Source of the DNA: Geothrix sp. 21YS21S-2
GTDB lineage: Bacteria > Acidobacteriota > Holophagae > Holophagales > Holophagaceae
DNA: 64,000 nt
NCBI RefSeq assembly: GCF_030846775.1
Contig: NZ_CP132910.1
Span: 3,537,001 to 3,601,000 of the forward strand
Reading direction: 5' to 3'
The notes under the pieces are model-generated. The model did no database searches and was not told the origin of the DNA. It was given only the letters and a program-made list of their open reading frames with translations. The position numbers were made by a program, and so were the translations under genes. This document shows, piece after piece, positions 60,135 through 64,000 of the stretch. Each line of letters begins with the position of its first letter. The stretch's first letter is position 1.

Positions 60135-61541
60135 ATGGCCCAATTCGACCTCATCGTCATCGGTTCCGGCCCCGGAGGCTACATCGCGGCCATCCGCGGC
60201 GCCCAGCTCGGGCTGGCCACCGCCATCGTGGAAAAGGATCCCGCGGGCCTGGGGGGCACCTGCCTGCGCCGGGGCTGCATTCCCGCAAAGACCTGGCTGG
60301 AGACGGCCCACCGGTACGACCAGATGTCCGACCTCGCCGAGTACGGCATCGGCGGCGTGGACGTCTCGGCCCTCAGGGCCGACCTTGCCGCCATCGTGAA
60401 GCGCAAGAACCGCATCGTCATGAAGAACGGCAAGGGCGTCGAGTTCCTCATGAAGAAGAACAAGGTCACCGTGCTCAAGGGCGCCGGCAGGCTCCTGGGC
60501 GGCGGGAAGGTGGACGTGGCGGGGGAGACGCACGAGGCCCGGAAGATCATCCTGGCCACGGGCTCCGTGCCCAAGGAACTCCCCGGCATGGAGACCGACG
60601 GCGTGCGCGTGGTGAACAGCGACCACCTCATGGACATGACCGAGCTGCCCAGCCACCTCGTGATCCTGGGCGCGGGCGCCATCGGCGTGGAGTTCGCCTC
60701 GGTCTTCGCGCGGCTGGGCTCCAAGGTGACGCTGGTGGAGTTCATGGACCGGATCCTGCCCATCGAGGACGCCGCCATGGGCGAGGAGCTGGCGAAGATC
60801 CTGGCCAAGAAGGACAAGATCGACGTTCGGGTGAAGACGAAGATCGCCTCCATCGAGCGCTTCCCCGACAAGGTCGTCTGCCGCCTGGAGGGCGACAAGG
60901 GCGGCGTGGTGGAATGCAGCCACCTGCTGGTGGCCGTGGGCCGCGGCCCGGTCACCGCCGGCGTGGGCCTCGAAGCCACCAAGGCCGTGGTGGACCGCGG
61001 CTTCGTGGAGGTGGACGCCTTCCTCGCCACCGCCGAGCCCGGCCTCTACGCCATCGGCGACATCGTGCGCACCCCCATGCTGGCCCACGTGGCCTCCGAC
61101 GAGGGCATCGTCGCCGCCGAGCACGCCGCGAAGGAACTGGGCAGGGACGCGCACCCCCACCCCATCAACTACGACCGGGTGCCCAGCGTCACCTACTGCG
61201 ACCCCGAGGTGGGCTGCATCGGCCTCACCGAGGCCCAGGCCCGGGACAAGGGCTACGACGTCCAGGTGGGCTCCTTCCCCTTCATGCCTCTGGCCAAGGC
61301 CAACATCATCGGCGAGCCCCACGGCTTCGTGAAGATCGTGGCCGATAAGACGTACGGCGAGATCCTCGGCATCCACATCGTCGGCCCCAAGGCCACGGAA
61401 CTGGTGGCCTCGAGCCTCGCGCTGCTGGGCGGCGAATTCACCGTGGACGAGCTCATCAACACGATGTACCCCCACCCCACCCTCAACGAGGCCTTCCCCG
61501 AGGCGGCCCGCGCCGTGTACGGCCGGGCCCTGAACGCCTAG
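60135..61541 (+). CDS. lpdA: Dihydrolipoyl dehydrogenase
   Basis: This FAD enzyme is the E3 component that reoxidises dihydrolipoamide in 2-oxoacid dehydrogenase or glycine cleavage complexes. The 468-residue protein has the FAD motif IGSGPGGYIAA, the redox disulfide GGTCLRRGCIP (Cys43, Cys48), the NAD motif ILGAGAIGVEFASVFARLG, YAIGDI, and the C-terminal HPTLNEAFPEA with the catalytic His. AGGAG precedes ATG 60135. No E1 or E2 gene is adjacent. It overlaps the convergent NHL gene by four bases. Confidence 0.94.
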   Translation: MAQFDLIVIGSGPGGYIAAIRGAQLGLATAIVEKDPAGLGGTCLRRGCIPAKTWLETAHRYDQMSDLAEYGIGGVDVSALRADLAAIVKRKNRIVMKNGKGVEFLMKKNKVTVLKGAGRLLGGGKVDVAGETHEARKIILATGSVPKELPGMETDGVRVVNSDHLMDMTELPSHLVILGAGAIGVEFASVFARLGSKVTLVEFMDRILPIEDAAMGEELAKILAKKDKIDVRVKTKIASIERFPDKVVCRLEGDKGGVVECSHLLVAVGRGPVTAGVGLEATKAVVDRGFVEVDAFLATAEPGLYAIGDIVRTPMLAHVASDEGIVAAEHAAKELGRDAHPHPINYDRVPSVTYCDPEVGCIGLTEAQARDKGYDVQVGSFPFMPLAKANIIGEPHGFVKIVADKTYGEILGIHIVGPKATELVASSLALLGGEFTVDELINTMYPHPTLNEAFPEAARAVYGRALNA

Positions 61542-63415
61542 GGAATCACCACATCGGCCTTCGCCCCCGCGGAGCGGCCCTGATGGGTCACGCAGCGCAC
61601 CACGACGGTTCCGGTACCGGACTGGGCGAAAACGCCATCGGCCTTGATGGGCTGCCAGGTGAAGCCGTCGCCGGTGCGCCGTTCGGCCAGGGTGCCGTCG
61701 GGCTCCAGGAAGTCGGCCGTATAGGCGACGGGCAGGATATCGTTCGGGCCGCCCTGCATCGTGAAGCGGGCCTGGCAGGTTCCGCCCCGGGGGTCCACGT
61801 TGCCGCGGTCGGCGATCAGGTAGCCGGGGTGGCACGCCTTGATGTCCCAGGGGTCGTTCAGGCAGGGAACGAGACGGGATTCCGGGGCCGGGCCGAAGTC
61901 CCGGAAGCCCGGGGCATCCACCTGTCCGAGGCGTGTGGTCACCCTGCCGTTTCCCAGGTTGATCTCCCGCACCGCGTGGCCGTCCAGCACATAGAGCCTG
62001 GTCCGGTCGGCCAAACGACGAGGAAGCACGATCCCCTTGAGGTTGGTGAACTGGGCCGTGCGGGGCAGGCCGTCCCGGGTGCCCGGGTTGCCGGGCTGGC
62101 CGGCGAAGGTGGAGACCCGGCCGGACAGGTCCAGCCTGCGCACCGCCGCGTTGCCCTGGTCCGCGATGTACAGAGTCGCGTCCAGCCGGTTCCAGGCCAG
62201 GCCCAGCGGCGTGCTGAAGCGGGCCAGGCCCGGGTCGTCGGCGGCATTGGCATGTCCCGCTTCGCCGGGCATGCCCGCGAGGGTTCCGACGGTGCCGTCG
62301 GCCGCCACGGTCCGGATGACGTGGTTGCCGCTGTCGGCCACCAGCAGGCGCCAGGGCATGTCCCCCCAGGCCATCCGGGCCAGGGTCAGGAAGGTGGGCC
62401 GGTTGAACCGGACGGGACCCTTCCGGGCCCCCGTCAGGAAGGCCAGCGCGCGGCCCAGGCAGCTCCGGGCCACGGGCGAGTCCAGGTGGCCCGGCTGGCC
62501 CGGTTCCCCGCACCAGGTCCGAACCTCGCCCTCCCCGTCCAGGACCCGCAGGACATGGTCCCCGGCATCGGCCACCAGGGCGGCGCCCTGGGGGCCGTGA
62601 CCCGGCTTCAGGGCGGCCAGGCCGGAGGGCTCGCTGAACCCGGCCGAGGGGGTTTCAGGGCGGCCCGGCCAGGGGAACAGGCCCCGGGGAAGGAGGGGCC
62701 GGGTTTCCACGCAGCTGGCCCAGGCCGTGTCCGGGTCCGGGACGAGCGACTCCACCCGGCACAGGTCGGCCCAGGCGTTCAGGGTGAGGACCGCCCGGTC
62801 CTGCCCGGAGACGTCGCGCCGCACGGTCTCCGCGCCCTGCCGGCAGGTGAGCAGCGTGCCGGCAGAAACCGGGCGGGGCTTCCACGTGAGCTGCGCGGGC
62901 AGGCCATAGCCCACCTCCAGGGGCTGGGCCCGGATGGTGTCCCGCATGGGAAGCGCCGCGCCGGGACGCCGGCGGGTGTCCCAGTCCATGAAGGGCAGGG
63001 CGGCGGTGTAGGGGGACGCCCAGTCGGGGCCGAGCACCTGCCCCACAAGGTCCACGGGGACTTCGGGCAGGGGGAGGGACGTCACCACGGCCTCCCCCCA
63101 GATGTCCGGGCAGCCCGCGAGGGTGGCGCGGACCCGCGTGCGGTGGGGCCGCCCCTCGGCCGGCGCCATGAAGACGCCCCGCCCGTCGAGGGTGCCCCGG
63201 CCCCCGTCCGGGAGCGTCCAGCGCCACTGGGAGGGATCCTGGGCCGCCCGGGCCCAGGACGGGGACCTGGTTGGCACGGCGCCGGGGGCCTGGGCCAAGG
63301 TGGCCCGGAAGGCGCAGGTCTGGCCGGATCCCAGCACCACCGCCGGCGGGGTCACCTGCACCTGGGCCAGGCCCGGAACCCCGGCCAGGACCGCGCTTGC
63401 GAGCGAACGCCTCAA
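61538..63415 (-). CDS. Secreted NHL-repeat beta-propeller protein
   Basis: This 625-residue protein has a short signal peptide (MRRSLASAVLAGVPGLAQV) and an N-terminal Ig-like region (about 20-120). A run of NHL-type propeller blades follows, at about 255-500: ALVADAGDHVLRVLDGEG, LLVADSGNHVIRTVAADG, LYIADQGNAAVRRLDLSG. NHL propellers usually bind other macromolecules. No enzymatic motif is recognised. The TTG start at 63415 follows GGAGGTGGGCC. It is 47 bp downstream of the partial outer-membrane gene and probably in the same transcript. Confidence 0.8.
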   Translation of the reverse strand: MRRSLASAVLAGVPGLAQVQVTPPAVVLGSGQTCAFRATLAQAPGAVPTRSPSWARAAQDPSQWRWTLPDGGRGTLDGRGVFMAPAEGRPHRTRVRATLAGCPDIWGEAVVTSLPLPEVPVDLVGQVLGPDWASPYTAALPFMDWDTRRRPGAALPMRDTIRAQPLEVGYGLPAQLTWKPRPVSAGTLLTCRQGAETVRRDVSGQDRAVLTLNAWADLCRVESLVPDPDTAWASCVETRPLLPRGLFPWPGRPETPSAGFSEPSGLAALKPGHGPQGAALVADAGDHVLRVLDGEGEVRTWCGEPGQPGHLDSPVARSCLGRALAFLTGARKGPVRFNRPTFLTLARMAWGDMPWRLLVADSGNHVIRTVAADGTVGTLAGMPGEAGHANAADDPGLARFSTPLGLAWNRLDATLYIADQGNAAVRRLDLSGRVSTFAGQPGNPGTRDGLPRTAQFTNLKGIVLPRRLADRTRLYVLDGHAVREINLGNGRVTTRLGQVDAPGFRDFGPAPESRLVPCLNDPWDIKACHPGYLIADRGNVDPRGGTCQARFTMQGGPNDILPVAYTADFLEPDGTLAERRTGDGFTWQPIKADGVFAQSGTGTVVVRCVTHQGRSAGAKADVVIP

Positions 63416-63462
63416 GGCCCACCTCCGTGCCGTCTAGGTGTGGCCTCCGGGATGCGGGTTCC

Positions 63463-64000
63463 CTACGGCCTGAAGGTGACGAACCCCGTGATCTCCGGGG
63501 TGGCGAAGGTCCCTCCCTTTTCCGTGAAGCCGAAGCGCCAGCGGGGCAGCCGCTCGTGGCTGAAGACCCAGGTCTGCTGCAGCCCGTACTTGTCCACCCG
63601 CGTGAGGTGGGTGCGGTAGGGGGTCTCGTTGTACGCGAAGGAGAGGTCCAGGCCGAAGCCCTTCCAGAAGGAGCCGCCCGGGCCCTGCCAGGCCAGGCCG
63701 GCCCACGCCCGCCAGAACTGGCCGCGGGTCACCACCGTGCGCAGGGGGCTGTGCCGCGGGAGGCTGATCCAGATCTCCTCGCCCTGGGCCCAGGCGCGGA
63801 AGGGACCGAAGGACGTCCAGGCGGCAGCGCCGGCCAGGAAGTTGGTGCCGCCGCTGCTCTGCAACTCGGAGGCGTGCCCGGTGGGCACCTGGGCGGTGAG
63901 GCCGGCGCGTCCGCCCCGGCGGCGGTCCCCCCAGGGCAGCACGTAGCCCAGGTCCACGCCCTGCACCTGCAGCCGGGGCCTTTCCAGGTCGAAGACCGTG
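63463..64000 (-). CDS. Outer-membrane beta-barrel-like protein, C-terminal part
   Basis: The frame is open to the window edge, so the N-terminus is missing. The visible 178 residues show alternating aromatic/polar strands (GQFWRAWAGLAWQGP, RWRFGFTEKGG) and end in ITGFVTFRP. The pattern looks like a transmembrane beta-barrel, possibly of the DUF3187 type, but this is weak. It precedes the NHL-repeat gene. Confidence 0.6.
   Translation of the reverse strand, partial: TVFDLERPRLQVQGVDLGYVLPWGDRRRGGRAGLTAQVPTGHASELQSSGGTNFLAGAAAWTSFGPFRAWAQGEEIWISLPRHSPLRTVVTRGQFWRAWAGLAWQGPGGSFWKGFGLDLSFAYNETPYRTHLTRVDKYGLQQTWVFSHERLPRWRFGFTEKGGTFATPEITGFVTFRP

Noticed and set aside
1-64000. CRISPR arrays, rRNA, tRNA, insertion sequences, prophage
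   Set aside because: I found no repeat-spacer pattern, tRNA-like fold, transposase, integrase or phage gene on reading both strands; short or divergent RNAs could still be missed without a covariance search.

Overview
This window is very GC-rich chromosomal DNA with dense, often overlapping genes, many GTG and TTG starts preceded by good GGAGG-type ribosome binding sites, and no rRNA, tRNA, CRISPR or recognisable insertion sequence. Several features suggest an Acidobacteriota member, probably of the Holophagae/Geothrix type: a quinol nitric oxide reductase, an MglA-type GTPase, a stand-alone acidobacterial-style HTH protein, an FHA-RDD protein, a Ser/Thr kinase, a type IV prepilin peptidase and a methylmalonyl-CoA epimerase. 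This placement is inference from gene content and base composition, not from a marker search.

Layout. 1-2.5 kb: sugar and surface-glycan functions (partial methyltransferase, WecE/RffA-type aminotransferase, TPR protein). 2.5-10.5 kb: FabI, a polytopic glycosyltransferase coupled to a Bcp peroxiredoxin, an MdlA-like ABC half-transporter, HrpB helicase and a class I amidotransferase-type hydrolase. 10.6-16.8 kb: SSB with a textbook terminator, a secreted GH5 glycosidase, a zinc-ribbon methyltransferase, GlgC, an FHA-RDD membrane protein and an MglA-type GTPase. 16.8-21.8 kb: GltX and GlnS in tandem, a lipoprotein and a secreted transglutaminase-like protein. 21.9-31.6 kb: respiratory block, with a qNOR divergent from nuoHIJKLMN; an FNR/Dnr-like palindrome lies between them. 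31.7-36.5 kb: MacA/MacB-like efflux proteins without an ATPase, an MFS exporter and two small membrane proteins. 36.5-40.9 kb: Tpx, a small secreted protein, methylmalonyl-CoA epimerase, a Ser/Thr kinase, EF-P and RsgA. 40.9-44.7 kb: a tightly overlapping minus-strand operon (sigma-54 activator, PrmA, MurI, YiiX-like amidase). 44.8-49.7 kb: an outer-membrane protein, an orphan HTH protein, a secreted protein, ferredoxin-NADP reductase, a DCC-like protein, a short NuoG and an unknown protein. 49.7-54.4 kb: PurH, AlaS and a small secreted protein. 54.6-57.6 kb: an AT-richer cassette. 57.7-64 kb: prepilin peptidase, cyclophilin, PlsC, dihydrolipoyl dehydrogenase, an NHL-repeat secreted protein and a partial outer-membrane protein.

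The best candidate for an undescribed system is the AT-richer cassette. A 779-residue exported protein has an Rhs/YD-like body and ends in a long glycine-zipper hydrophobic segment. It is followed by two tandem small membrane-protein genes that are visibly paralogous to each other. The second is GTG-initiated, only 56 codons long, and possibly truncated by a frameshift. The arrangement looks like a membrane-active polymorphic toxin with duplicated immunity genes, but this is inferred from architecture alone.

Other points of interest are an EF-P whose tip loop matches the EfpL/YeiP type, an RsgA without its zinc knuckle, a GH5 enzyme whose C-terminus runs antisense into the neighbouring gene, and complex I genes split over two loci.
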